Assembly: GCA_002862265.1 (NCBI GenBank)
Contig: PKCQ01000677.1
Span: forward strand, 1 to 12,683
From: Planctomycetaceae bacterium
Lineage (GTDB): Bacteria > Planctomycetota > Planctomycetia > Pirellulales > Pirellulaceae
DNA: 12,683 nucleotides
Direction of reading: 5' to 3'
A program made the position numbers and the translations under genes. Shown piece by piece: positions 1-7,396 of the stretch. Position 1 is the first letter of the stretch; each line of letters opens with the position of its first letter. Below the pieces are notes generated by a model. It saw only the letters and a list, made by a program, of their open reading frames with translations. It ran no database searches and was not told where the DNA came from.

Positions 1-135
1 GCCCTCAAGCTCGCCCTTGAGCGCTTGCTGCAGCTTGCCAGAATCAATTTCGAGCTTTCCGCTCAAGTTGATGTCGATGCCGATCTGCGCGAGCCGATTC
101 AACGACTTTCCGTTGGGAACCAACGCTCGCCCCCG
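1..135 (-). pseudogene. FliD-like C-terminal fragment, 5'-truncated, runs off the left edge
   Basis: Read on the minus strand, this gives about 45 residues containing the stretch LAQIGIDINLSGKLEIDSGK followed by a short LQQAL helix. That matches the motif near the C-terminus of flagellar filament cap proteins (FliD, hook-associated protein 2), where an IGI element is followed by G-K/T-L-x-I-D and K-L-x-x-A-L. FliD caps the growing filament and promotes flagellin polymerisation outside the cell. The reading frame is closed by a TAA at 136-138, and no upstream FliD sequence was found in any frame to position 345, so most of the gene is missing on its 5' side. The 3' part lies outside the window. 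A start at the TTG at 121-123 would give only a short tail protein. The family call rests on a short motif, so confidence is moderate. Confidence 0.45.
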
Positions 136-502
136 TTACTCTAACGGCCTTCCTAGACCTGATCGCAACCCACTCAAAAATAGCTTTTGATAGGTAAGCC
201 AGCTGAAATTTTCTCAGCTCGCGAATGCGTTACTTCCGCGGGTGAATATCCAGATGGGAATGTGAGACAGTGTTGAGTACGACTAACCTTCGTACTCGTC
301 GTCGTTGAACAAGGCAGAAATCAAGCGCGCGAAAGAGCTCTAACTATGGGCGTTTCAGTCCTGCTGCGCATTTATGCGGAATGGCCGAGCTCAACATTCC
401 GTTTACTCGTGAATGTTCCGAAGCCTAACGGCGATGCGATCGACCGGCATCGACGGCTGGCTCGCGCCATACGGTTCACAATTCTTCTACTAAGGAAAGG
501 GG
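136..502. other. stretch without a recognisable gene
   Basis: About 370 bases between the FliD-like fragment and the next gene. An open plus-strand frame from 346 overlaps the end of the minus-strand gene and gives a composition with no recognisable motif, so I did not call it. A weak inverted repeat (AGCTGA / TCAGCT) lies near 201-220 with no T-run after it. I see no promoter or RNA gene here. Given the remnants on both sides, this is probably degraded sequence. Confidence 0.4.
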
Positions 503-937
503 TTACCGGACCGTCTCTTTCTCTTCAGATTTCCGTCGCAAGAGCTCTTTGGTCCCCAACTCCATCTTTTCTGTTGCTTTAACTTGCTCTTGCTGGGCGA
601 GCAACGCATTCAGACTCTCCTGCAAAGCCAATAGTTCAGAAAGCGTCTCTGGTACATCTTGCTCCGTTGGCTCGACGGCCAGCCCCGCTCCAAGTGCCTG
701 CAATTCTTGAACATGAGAATCAGCTGACTGAATCTCCCGTTCGGTCGAAGTCGAGGCAGTTAAATTCGAGGGCGCATGGTTTTGCCTTAGCAAGCTAGCA
801 ACCTGATCCATATTGTGCTTTAGAAAGTTGTGGATAGTTGATTCCGCGTGACCTTCACTCTCCCAAACACATTCGAACCACTCAGCTGTCGAATCCATCC
901 AAGTGACTCTTATCCACTCTCGATAATGGTTGATCAT
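503..937 (-). CDS. hypothetical protein, about 144 aa, with a Gln/Glu/Leu-rich helical C-terminus
   Basis: I do not recognise a family. The protein opens with an aromatic-rich segment (residues about 1-40, with several Trp including HYREWIRVTWMDS and AEWFECVW). A polar linker rich in Ser, Thr and Glu follows, and then a likely long helix or coiled coil (residues about 95-140: LSELLALQESLNALLAQQEQ, then a Lys/Glu-rich tail). There is no signal peptide or membrane segment, so it is probably cytoplasmic. The chosen start is the ATG at 935-937; a TTG at 944-946, three codons upstream, is possible, and a TGA at 959-961 closes the frame. Neither start has a strong Shine-Dalgarno. Codon use looks like that of a real gene. 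It lies upstream of the FliD-like fragment on the same strand, so a flagellar chaperone-type role is conceivable, but nothing in the sequence shows it. Confidence 0.5.
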   Translation of the reverse strand: MINHYREWIRVTWMDSTAEWFECVWESEGHAESTIHNFLKHNMDQVASLLRQNHAPSNLTASTSTEREIQSADSHVQELQALGAGLAVEPTEQDVPETLSELLALQESLNALLAQQEQVKATEKMELGTKELLRRKSEEKETVR

Positions 938-1022
938 GCCGGTCAAACTTTGCTCAAATCAAGAAATGAAAAGGTTACAACTTCTTCCGAGTTGTTAACT
1001 CTGCTGTGAAACCGACACGCAG

Positions 1023-1390
1023 AGATTCACCAATGAAATTTGCCTTACAACCGGTCCTTCGTCAAAGAAAAAGCGTGTTGTTTTCTACCCATGTGCAACC
1101 GGGAACTACAGGAAGTACCCAATCCACGTCAATGATGGGGCTATTGATGCGTGTTGAACGCAGCTGGCAATGAATCCTTCAAGGCGTATTGCTCGGACAA
1201 CGCTTCCAACTTCACTCTGGCACGGATTCTTGAAAACGCCGACGACCTCTCATTGAACCTGGAACAATGCCAACCACTGCTAAGATGAGTCGCAATGCAA
1301 GAATTCGAAGATATTGCCGACGGAGTTTTCGAATAGATTGGCATCGACACGTTTTCTCTCGTAGCATTTGGTTGGTTCATACCATCGTAA
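1023..1390 (+). pseudogene. broken coding-like remnant, family unknown
   Basis: Two plus-strand frames give protein-like sequence that joins smoothly after a frameshift near 1148. From 1023 the frame reads on through RVVFYPCATGNYRKYPIHVN and GAIDAC. From 1148 a second frame continues with VLNAAGNESFKAYCSDNASN, FTLARILENADDLSLNLEQ, VAMQEFEDIADGVFE and IGIDTFSLVAFGWFIPS. The second frame is interrupted by a TGA (1286-1288), a TAG (1334-1336) and a TAA (1388-1390). The amphipathic, acid-rich helices look coded rather than random, but I cannot assign a family. It sits among other broken signalling and motility genes. It could also be chance; an alignment search of the conceptually repaired protein would decide. 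Confidence 0.27.
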
Positions 1391-1874
1391 AGCTGGGGCT
1401 CTACCGCTCCATTCCCGCGACCCTTTGCACATGCTTCCGGTGGATGTGCATTAGTTAACCTACGACAACTGCGCGCCTGGTAATTGTGCGATGCCCAATC
1501 AGCATTCACTGCGTCTCAAACGCATCGTGATTCGCCGCATTTCACTACTGCGATGGTAGTTTTTTGCGCAGTCTCAAAATCACCATGGCTATGCTTGTTC
1601 AACCAGAGGCCACAGCATTTCATGAATTCAAACGCGCACAGGCATTTGCTAGGCTGCTAGATCCTACCGGCATCAAAGGCTTCAGCTCAAACAACTGCTT
1701 GATGCATTTGCATGATTTACTTCCTTGAATAACGACGCAGAAACGTAAGAGAGTTCCCGCTTTTCAACTGCGGCTCGCCGCATGGGGTCATAAAACTGTT
1801 GTAAGTATTAAGGTCGGGTGAAGGTGCAGACGTCCCACTACTCACGCGACTTCCACTTTGGCTGCCTACTGCCC
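1391..1874. other. stretch without a recognisable gene
   Basis: About 480 bases. A 47-codon plus-strand frame from an ATG at 1585 to a TGA at 1726-1728 has no clear ribosome binding site or family motif. A small perfect inverted repeat, TGCGG-CTCG-CCGCA, lies near 1769-1782, upstream of the HDOD-GGDEF gene. The promoter of that gene should lie in the last 150 bases, but I found no convincing -35/-10 pair. Confidence 0.35.
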
Positions 1875-1880
1875 GGAGGT
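1875..1880 (+). promoter_or_regulatory. Shine-Dalgarno site of the HDOD-GGDEF gene
   Basis: GGAGGT lies five bases before the ATG at 1886-1888. It is close to ideal and fixes the start of the broken gene that follows. Its survival, when that gene has four nonsense codons, suggests recent inactivation. Confidence 0.7.
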
Positions 1881-1885
1881 AAGAG

Positions 1886-3342
1886 ATGAGTAAGATTCGC
1901 GCCATCGTTAACAACGACAATATTCCCAGCCCGCCAGCTGTTGCCATGACGCGCTTGGACTTGGTGAATAGTCCTGACGCTTGCCTTAAAGATAGTCAGC
2001 GAGTTGTTTAAACCGATCCCAAGCTTTCAGCTAGGACAATCGATTACACCAACTCTCCGATGATGGGAGCCAAGCGGACGATTTCTAGCCTGCAGCAAGC
2101 AGTTGTGGTGCTTGGCTTGCGATCCCTACGCTTGCTTTCGCTTTCTTTTTCATTGGTTGAACAAGACGAAGAAGCGCAGTTTGACTTCAGTAGGTTCTGG
2201 CGGAACTCCCTAGCCACGGCCATCGCTAACAAACGTCTAGGTAGAAACCGCGGCGAAAAAGCAGATGAAGATTTCCTCCTTGGCTTAGTCCGCAACGTGG
2301 GTGCGATCGGCATCGGCTGCATCTACCCTGATTAACTCACATCGCTCAAGGAGTTGCATCCACAGAGCCGTGAGGTGAAGGAACAAGAATTCTTTGAAGG
2401 CAGCCGTTACCAGATCGGCTCCAAGTTGCTGGCAAAATGGAACTTCCCCTTGCACATGTTCGAGCATCTTAAAACTATAAAGGCCGTGACTCCAATTGTA
2501 AGAGCCTACACATGGCAGAGCTGCTAACTGAACTCGTCACTTCGGCTGAGCCAGACTGCTCCCAGATCGAATTCGTAAGAAACGAATGCTAAGAATTCTT
2601 GGGTGAGGGAGAGGAAGAATTCCACGATACCTTCAACGCCATCTGCAAAGAGTTTCGCGAATATGAGTCGCTCTTCGATGTTGATGGAAGTGTTGATTCT
2701 TGCGTCTCAATCGAAGAACTTGAACAGCGCGAAAAAGATGCGATGTTCAAGCTCTCTTTGGGACTTGAAACGGAACTCCAAAAAGTTTCAGAAGAGAAGG
2801 AAGAACTCAAATCCAGCGTTCTGAACGATTCCCTGACTGGCTTGAAGAATCGTACCGCCTACGACATAAAGCTAAGGTCAGCACTCGACTATCACCAGCG
2901 GAAAAGAAATGGCCTTTCGCTGGTTTTTATCGACGTGGACCATTTCAAATCAGTCAACGATACCCTCGGGCATGCAGTTGGAGACGCCGTTCTTCGCCAA
3001 GTAGCTGAAACGCTTCACGCGACTTTGCGTAAACATGGCACAGTCTACCGCTACGGTGGCGAAGAGTTCGCAGCGATTTTGACCGACTGCTAACAAACTG
3101 ACGTCGAACATGTTGCCGATCAACTCCGTTCTGCCGTAGAGGCTAGGGAAATTCAAGAACTCGGCAGACGAAAATACGTCACCGTCAGCATCGGCGCTTG
3201 CTATATTGACGGTGAAGATCGACCTCTGAATGACCTCTTTGAGCTAGCCGATCGGGCTTTGTACGAAGCAAAGGAGTCTGGCCGCAATCGCTGCATCATT
3301 CACAGCACAAGTGAAATTGTTACGAATCAAGTCTCGGCCTAA
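1886..3342 (+). pseudogene. HDOD-GGDEF signalling protein (putative diguanylate cyclase), four in-frame TAA codons and one frameshift
   Basis: Repaired, this is one gene of about 485 codons. Residues about 1-205 form an HDOD domain: NIPSPPAVA near the start, TDPKLSAR, YTNSPMMG, ISSLQQAVVVLG, FWRNSL, FLLGLVRNVGAIGIG and LLAKWNFP. A linker with a Glu/Lys-rich coiled coil follows. A GGDEF domain covers about residues 310-475, with NDSLTGLKNR, FIDVDHFK, NDTLGHAVGD, YRYGGEEF and ADRALYEAKESGRN. The catalytic GGEEF and the metal-binding Asp of FIDVD are intact. The RxxD inhibitory site is absent, since the spot before GGEEF reads RKHG. An active protein would make cyclic di-GMP in the cytoplasm. 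The breaks are TAA at 2009-2011, 2333-2335, 2590-2592 and 3091-3093, plus one missing base near 2505. Sense reading resumes in the same frame after each TAA. The total length, 1457 bases, is one short of a multiple of three, consistent with a single deletion. Confidence 0.85.
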
Positions 3343-3384
3343 TCGGCCTGATGAAACCCTGATTTTCTCACATGTCGTGTATCA

Positions 3385-3724
3385 AAAATGAGAGCGGCTC
3401 ACTGACCAAACCAGCCTTCTGGCTCTTAACGCAACGATCGAAGCCGCTCGAGCTGGTGAATCTGGCAAGGGATTGGCTGTTGTTGCGAACGAGGCTAGGG
3501 TGCTGGCCGCCGAAACCGCAACAACCGCCGATGAGACTAAAGAAAGCATTGGTGAAATCCAGGCAAAGATCTCTAGCACAGTGAATGTCAGACAAGAAAT
3601 TGCGGACGGCATCAGTAAAGTGTCTGCTAACGCTACAAGTGTGGCCGCATCGGTTGAACAGCAGGCGGCTGAAATGGTGCAGATGAGTGCTACAGCTCAA
3701 GAACTTCTGACTTTGAGCCTTTAG
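3385..3724 (+). pseudogene. methyl-accepting chemotaxis protein, C-terminal signalling fragment
   Basis: From 3404 one frame reads DQTSLLALNATIEAARAGE, then GKGLAVVANEARVLAAETA, and continues as a helical heptad-like stretch (ASVEQQAAEMVQMSATAQ) to a TAG at 3722-3724. This is the hairpin tip of the chemoreceptor cytoplasmic domain, which binds CheA and CheW. The sensor, membrane segments, HAMP domain and first half of the helical hairpin are all missing. The frame is closed by a TGA at 3389-3391. A few residues just upstream (I-K-N then E-R-L-T) fit the family only if a frameshift is allowed near 3390. The fragment begins about 40 bases after the HDOD-GGDEF remnant, so a deletion probably joined them. 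It has no start codon with a ribosome binding site. Confidence 0.8.
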
Positions 3725-3781
3725 TACAGCTCAAATCTCAACTCAGTACCTTTCAAGCCTGAGCCAAACGAAAAGACCTTG

Positions 3782-3807
3782 CAGGTCAGTTCTTCAGAAC
3801 TGGCCTG
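3782..3807 (+). terminator. rho-independent terminator, possibly bidirectional
   Basis: CAGGTCAGTTCT and AGAACTGGCCTG pair along 12 positions, with one G-U pair, around a very small loop. The stem is followed by attctatttgtt on the plus strand. On the minus strand it is followed by a run containing TCTTTTC. It lies 57 bases after the stop of the chemoreceptor fragment and about 70 bases beyond the stop of the convergent sulfatase, so it could end transcripts from both sides. Confidence 0.6.
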
Positions 3808-3874
3808 ATTCTATTTGTTACGCAGGAACGCTACATCCAAGCAATCACAATGCTCTTATCCGATCAAAGCTGCT

Positions 3875-3899
3875 CTCATTCCTTCTCGCCAGGAATGAG
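3875..3899 (-). other. perfect hairpin across the sulfatase stop codon
   Basis: CTCATTCCT and AGGAATGAG are perfectly complementary over nine bases with a seven-base loop (tctcgcc). On the minus strand the stem contains the last codons and the TGA stop of the sulfatase and is followed by AGCAGCTTTGATC, which is only a weak T-run. It may protect the 3' end of the mRNA or act as a first, weak terminator ahead of the stronger one at 3782-3807. Confidence 0.45.
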
Positions 3900-5633
3900 G
3901 GCCTGAGCTGTGCGATCACCAACTCGAAAATAGCCAAGCGACTCTTTTGTCTTGCTGTCTCGAATCATCCAGACCGCACCAGGACGCGTTTGCTGCCGCT
4001 TACGTTGCATCGGAGCAATTTCACCATAGGATTTTGTTCCACCTTTACGGTCCATCCAAACCAGCTCGATGTTTCGTTCGGATTGATTGGTGAAGAACAC
4101 CGGAAAAGGCCTACCATCCGGTTTCGAAAGTGGTGCTGCTTCTTCGCCAAGTAGCTGCCACTTGAGCTTCACCAAAGACTCCACCGACGGTTCCACGCGC
4201 TCAGCAAACTGTTGCGGCGCAGACTTCCGAAACCTTTGCAAGAGGTTTTCGAATTCCGGGTCAATTGCCAAGTTCTTCCACTCGAAAGGGTCAGCCGCGA
4301 TATCGTAGAGCTCTTCGCCGCCACCTGCATAGTGGATGTATCGCTTGGTCTCGGCACTGATTGCGTAGGACTCAGGTTTCGAAAGGTATGTGACGGAAAG
4401 ATGCTGCCAATCAGGCGACCGCGGATTCTTGAGCAAGGGCAATATAGAAGGCCCATCATGCTCCTTCCGGCTTGGGAGCCCGCAAAGCTCTAACAATGTG
4501 GGATATAGACTCAACAAATTCACTGGCCGCGAACAAATCTGCCCGGCCAGCGTTCCATCAGATAAAACTTTTGAGACACCCTTGGGAATTTTTATCATGA
4601 GTGGCACCCGAGTCACGGCCCGCCAAGCCGTATACTTCTGCCAATGCTCTTTTTCCCCCAGTTGCCATCCGTGGTCAGACCAAAGCACTACGATGGTATT
4701 CTCCGCATTGGGACCGTTCTCCAACGCATCGAGAACACGCCCCAACATGGCGTCCGCAAAATGAATCGACGCTAAGTAACCTTGGACGCCTTGCCGCCAT
4801 TGCCCCTCTCTTTGAATGTGCTCAAAGTATCGATTCTTAGCGGCTCGAACTCCTTCCTTGGGGACATCGTCCAGATCGCCTTCCAAGTATCCTGGAGGAA
4901 GTTGAATCTCCTCGAGTGGAAATGGTTCAAAGTACTTCTTCGGTACAAACCACGGTTCATGGGGGCGATAAAAACCGCAACCTAGAAAGAACGGCTTGCG
5001 GTGCTCTTTGCTCAGTTGCTCGCCGATCCACTCGCTAACCGACCAATCTCCACCAAACTCCTCCTCCGTCACATCTAAAGCGGCCCAGTCCGTCTCAACA
5101 TACTGCCATGGGCCTCCGCGCGACAAATTCACCGGTCTTTTCTGCGGATAGTACGTTTTTGGAAACGGATTCTCCGATGCAGCCTCCGGAAAGTACTCAT
5201 CCCAAGAGTCAGCGTCTATAAAGTAATGCAACAACTTTCCCGAACCAGCTGAATAATACCCATGCTGACTGAAGTACTTCGGGATGATCAACTCCTCAGG
5301 CATGACTTCGCGCATCTGCTGTCGATTATCGTAGAGGCCTGATCTATTCGGAGCTCGGCCTGTGAAGATTGCGGAACGACAAGGGTTACAAGCGGGTGCC
5401 GGACAATGAGCATTGGTAAACAGAATTCCACTTGCCGCCAGACGATCCAAGTTGGGAGTGATCGTTTGAGAATGTCCACCCAAGCAGCCAATCCAATCGT
5501 TCAGATCATCCATCGCGATGAACAATACGTTGGGGCGCCTCCAATTATTTTGCGCCTGTGCGCGCCCCGCTCCAAATCCTTGCGCAATAAGAATGACGAC
5601 GAATAAACAGGAAACGATTCGCTTCAATTCCAT
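3876..5633 (-). CDS. exported sulfatase, iduronate-2-sulfatase type, with a C-terminal VHL-beta-like domain
   Basis: The enzyme hydrolyses sulfate esters, most likely on polysaccharides, outside the cytoplasm. The 585 residues start with a signal peptide (about 1-27, ending AQA). Asp42 and Asp43 in FIAMDDLNDW are likely calcium ligands. The signature CNPCR at 82-86 fits C-x-P-x-R, so Cys82 should be converted to formylglycine. SDHGWQLGEKEHWQK (319-333) supplies the usual Asp, His and Lys of iduronate-sulfatase relatives, and EELYDIAADPFEWKNLA (440-456) is the normal end of this family. An extra segment (about 508-576, with FFTNQSERNIELVWMD, YGEIAP and VWMIRD) resembles the VHL beta domain. 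The start ATG is at 5631-5633, with AAAGGA just upstream. The gene follows the propeller gene after 15 bases and is probably co-transcribed. The maturation enzyme is not in the window and the substrate cannot be told. Confidence 0.9.
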   Translation of the reverse strand: MELKRIVSCLFVVILIAQGFGAGRAQAQNNWRRPNVLFIAMDDLNDWIGCLGGHSQTITPNLDRLAASGILFTNAHCPAPACNPCRSAIFTGRAPNRSGLYDNRQQMREVMPEELIIPKYFSQHGYYSAGSGKLLHYFIDADSWDEYFPEAASENPFPKTYYPQKRPVNLSRGGPWQYVETDWAALDVTEEEFGGDWSVSEWIGEQLSKEHRKPFFLGCGFYRPHEPWFVPKKYFEPFPLEEIQLPPGYLEGDLDDVPKEGVRAAKNRYFEHIQREGQWRQGVQGYLASIHFADAMLGRVLDALENGPNAENTIVVLWSDHGWQLGEKEHWQKYTAWRAVTRVPLMIKIPKGVSKVLSDGTLAGQICSRPVNLLSLYPTLLELCGLPSRKEHDGPSILPLLKNPRSPDWQHLSVTYLSKPESYAISAETKRYIHYAGGGEELYDIAADPFEWKNLAIDPEFENLLQRFRKSAPQQFAERVEPSVESLVKLKWQLLGEEAAPLSKPDGRPFPVFFTNQSERNIELVWMDRKGGTKSYGEIAPMQRKRQQTRPGAVWMIRDSKTKESLGYFRVGDRTAQALIPGEKE

Positions 5634-5648
5634 GTTCCTTTTGAGAAG

Positions 5649-7193
5649 TTATCCCTCGGTCCCAATGCAGACTAATTCTTTCAGCGTCCGCGCGTAGATT
5701 CGGCCATCAGAATAGGAAAGACTCGATAGCGACCAAGTTTCCGATGCGGTTCCAAGGTCACTCACAGAAATCAGAGATTCTGGCGTCAACTGCTCGTCAT
5801 TCCAACGAACAACGTACACCACACCGAGCATCGTTGGCATGTAGAGTAAGTCCCCTATGACAATTGGGCTCGCAGCGGAAACATGTCCCCAGCCACTACC
5901 TGCATTGCGTTTGTCTTGTGTAGCAACAAAACCGTCAGCATTTTTCATATCGTTTGGCTGGAATTTGTCCCATCGAAGTTCCTCTCGCTTGCCGTGCGAT
6001 CGAACGACTTGAACGGGAACTTGTAAGTATTCGATTGCACCGGTCACGATATGAACTCGACCAATGCTGTAATCCGAGCCAGCGCGGAAATAATGGTAGT
6101 CGCCGATCAGAATGTTGCTGTTCTTCGTGTAACCATGCTTCACCTTCGACAATCCCACATTTTCCTTCTTCTCCCAGCTGTCTTCGCCATAGCTCCACTG
6201 CGTCACTTTCTCTCGCAGAGGAATCCGTTCCAGCACGTCTCCTGTTTTTAGGTCAAGGGTAAAATGCTCCTGTTGACTCAGCGCAAAGACTCGATCGCGA
6301 TTCATGACTGAGTTTTGAGCCGAAGGAAACTTGCTGATTGCCTTCGTCCAAATCGTCTCCCCATTTTTTGCGTTGATCAATGACAAACCAAAAGGCTCCT
6401 CAGGCGGCTGGTGACCTCCACCTCGCCCCGTCAGGATGACAGCTCTGTCGCCTCGCGTCTGAAGAGCGGAAGTCTGATGCACCGAAGTCCCGGATGTGGC
6501 CACCCATTTGCGCTCGCCGTTGGCCAGATCGAATGCTTGTAACTGCGTCCAATACTTCTTGTCACGCCCCAGCGGCTTAGCCCCTCGCTTTGTCGTATAG
6601 TCAGGTTTCAAATCATTCTTCGGATACTGCATCGTGATGATGCAATCATCGAACAGCATCGGTTCATGAAGTCTCGCGTGATGACGACCAAAGGGGACCC
6701 AATCATACTTCCAAAGTTCGTTGCCGGAAAAATCGAAGCATCGAATCCCACCACCAACATTCACAAAGCAAACGCATTCTCCGTCTGCCACTGGCGAGGC
6801 CGCCGTGTTATCGCTAAACAAGCTGGACAAATCCGTTTCGCGGGTTCCAGGAATTGTTCTGCGCCACAATTCCTTACCAGTTCGACCGTCAAAACACAGC
6901 CCAAGAATGTCTTTCCCCAGCTCCGTATCGACTTTGATCGCCTCATGACTTGTCACAAAAACTCGACCACCAGACACAATTGGTGTCCCTTGACCAGTGC
7001 TGGGCAGTTTCACTCGCCACAAAATGTTCTTTTGCTGAGCGGCGGAAAAGAAGCTTGGCGCTTTGCCCACGCCAGAGAAATCCCGATTGGGGCCTGCGGC
7101 CTCAGGCCAATCCTGCGCTGCCAGAAAGGACGAGCAGAAGCTGACAAGCAGTGCACACTTGACGAAACTGACGGACAAAACATTACCCAGCAC
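5649..7193 (-). CDS. exported PQQ-like beta-propeller repeat protein
   Basis: The product has 514 residues with a signal peptide (about 1-26, ending LAA) and then W-P-E-A-A-G-P-N-R-D, the entry motif of many planctomycete propeller proteins. Blade-like repeats follow, each with an A-S-P or T-P-I-V stretch, a D-G or G-D turn and a G-x-x-x-W closing element: TGQGTPIVSGGRVFV, GRTGKELWRRTIPG, NTAASPVADGE, FSGNELWKYDW, NGERKWVA, NAKNGETIWTKA, AASPIVIGDLLY and a final YSDGRIYARTLKELVCIG. PQQ-like folds of this kind are related to BamB and quinoprotein propellers. No cytochrome motif (CxxCH) is present, so a redox role is not supported; a binding or scaffold role is more likely. The start is a GTG at 7191-7193 with GGGG seven bases upstream. 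The stop is TAA. The next gene starts 15 bases downstream. Confidence 0.88.
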   Translation of the reverse strand: MLGNVLSVSFVKCALLVSFCSSFLAAQDWPEAAGPNRDFSGVGKAPSFFSAAQQKNILWRVKLPSTGQGTPIVSGGRVFVTSHEAIKVDTELGKDILGLCFDGRTGKELWRRTIPGTRETDLSSLFSDNTAASPVADGECVCFVNVGGGIRCFDFSGNELWKYDWVPFGRHHARLHEPMLFDDCIITMQYPKNDLKPDYTTKRGAKPLGRDKKYWTQLQAFDLANGERKWVATSGTSVHQTSALQTRGDRAVILTGRGGGHQPPEEPFGLSLINAKNGETIWTKAISKFPSAQNSVMNRDRVFALSQQEHFTLDLKTGDVLERIPLREKVTQWSYGEDSWEKKENVGLSKVKHGYTKNSNILIGDYHYFRAGSDYSIGRVHIVTGAIEYLQVPVQVVRSHGKREELRWDKFQPNDMKNADGFVATQDKRNAGSGWGHVSAASPIVIGDLLYMPTMLGVVYVVRWNDEQLTPESLISVSDLGTASETWSLSSLSYSDGRIYARTLKELVCIGTEG

Positions 7194-7396
7194 TTTGAGA
7201 CCCCAAATGAAGATAATAGCGATTCGCGAAGAGAGCTATGTTACCTTGGCGGCGTCACCTTTGCCTTCTACGCTGGTAATGAATAATGGTGCAGATCTGA
7301 CATATGCGATCAGACGACGTTTCCTGAGGATTTGATGAGCCGAATCGCCGTGAATCGTCCGGTATTTCGAGTCGGCCGGTAGAGTGCTTTCGCGCG

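Noticed and set aside
1585..1728. A 47-codon plus-strand frame starting MAMLVQPEATAFHEF
   Set aside because: There is no ribosome binding site and no recognisable motif. It could be a remnant, but that cannot be shown.
2044..2322. A minus-strand reading frame of 92 codons opposite the HDOD domain
   Set aside because: The plus strand encodes conserved HDOD motifs here; the minus frame is its shadow.
1886..3342. TAA read as a sense codon (recoding) in the HDOD-GGDEF gene
   Set aside because: Three intact neighbours end in TAA (the propeller gene at 5649-5651, the caspase-like gene at 7397-7399 and the ThuA-like gene at 10570-10572). A frameshift near 2505 would also have to be explained, and no bacterial reassignment of TAA is established.
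6666..7286. A plus-strand reading frame of 206 codons
   Set aside because: It is long, but it lies opposite the propeller gene, whose repeats and signal peptide are clear, and its protein shows no family features.
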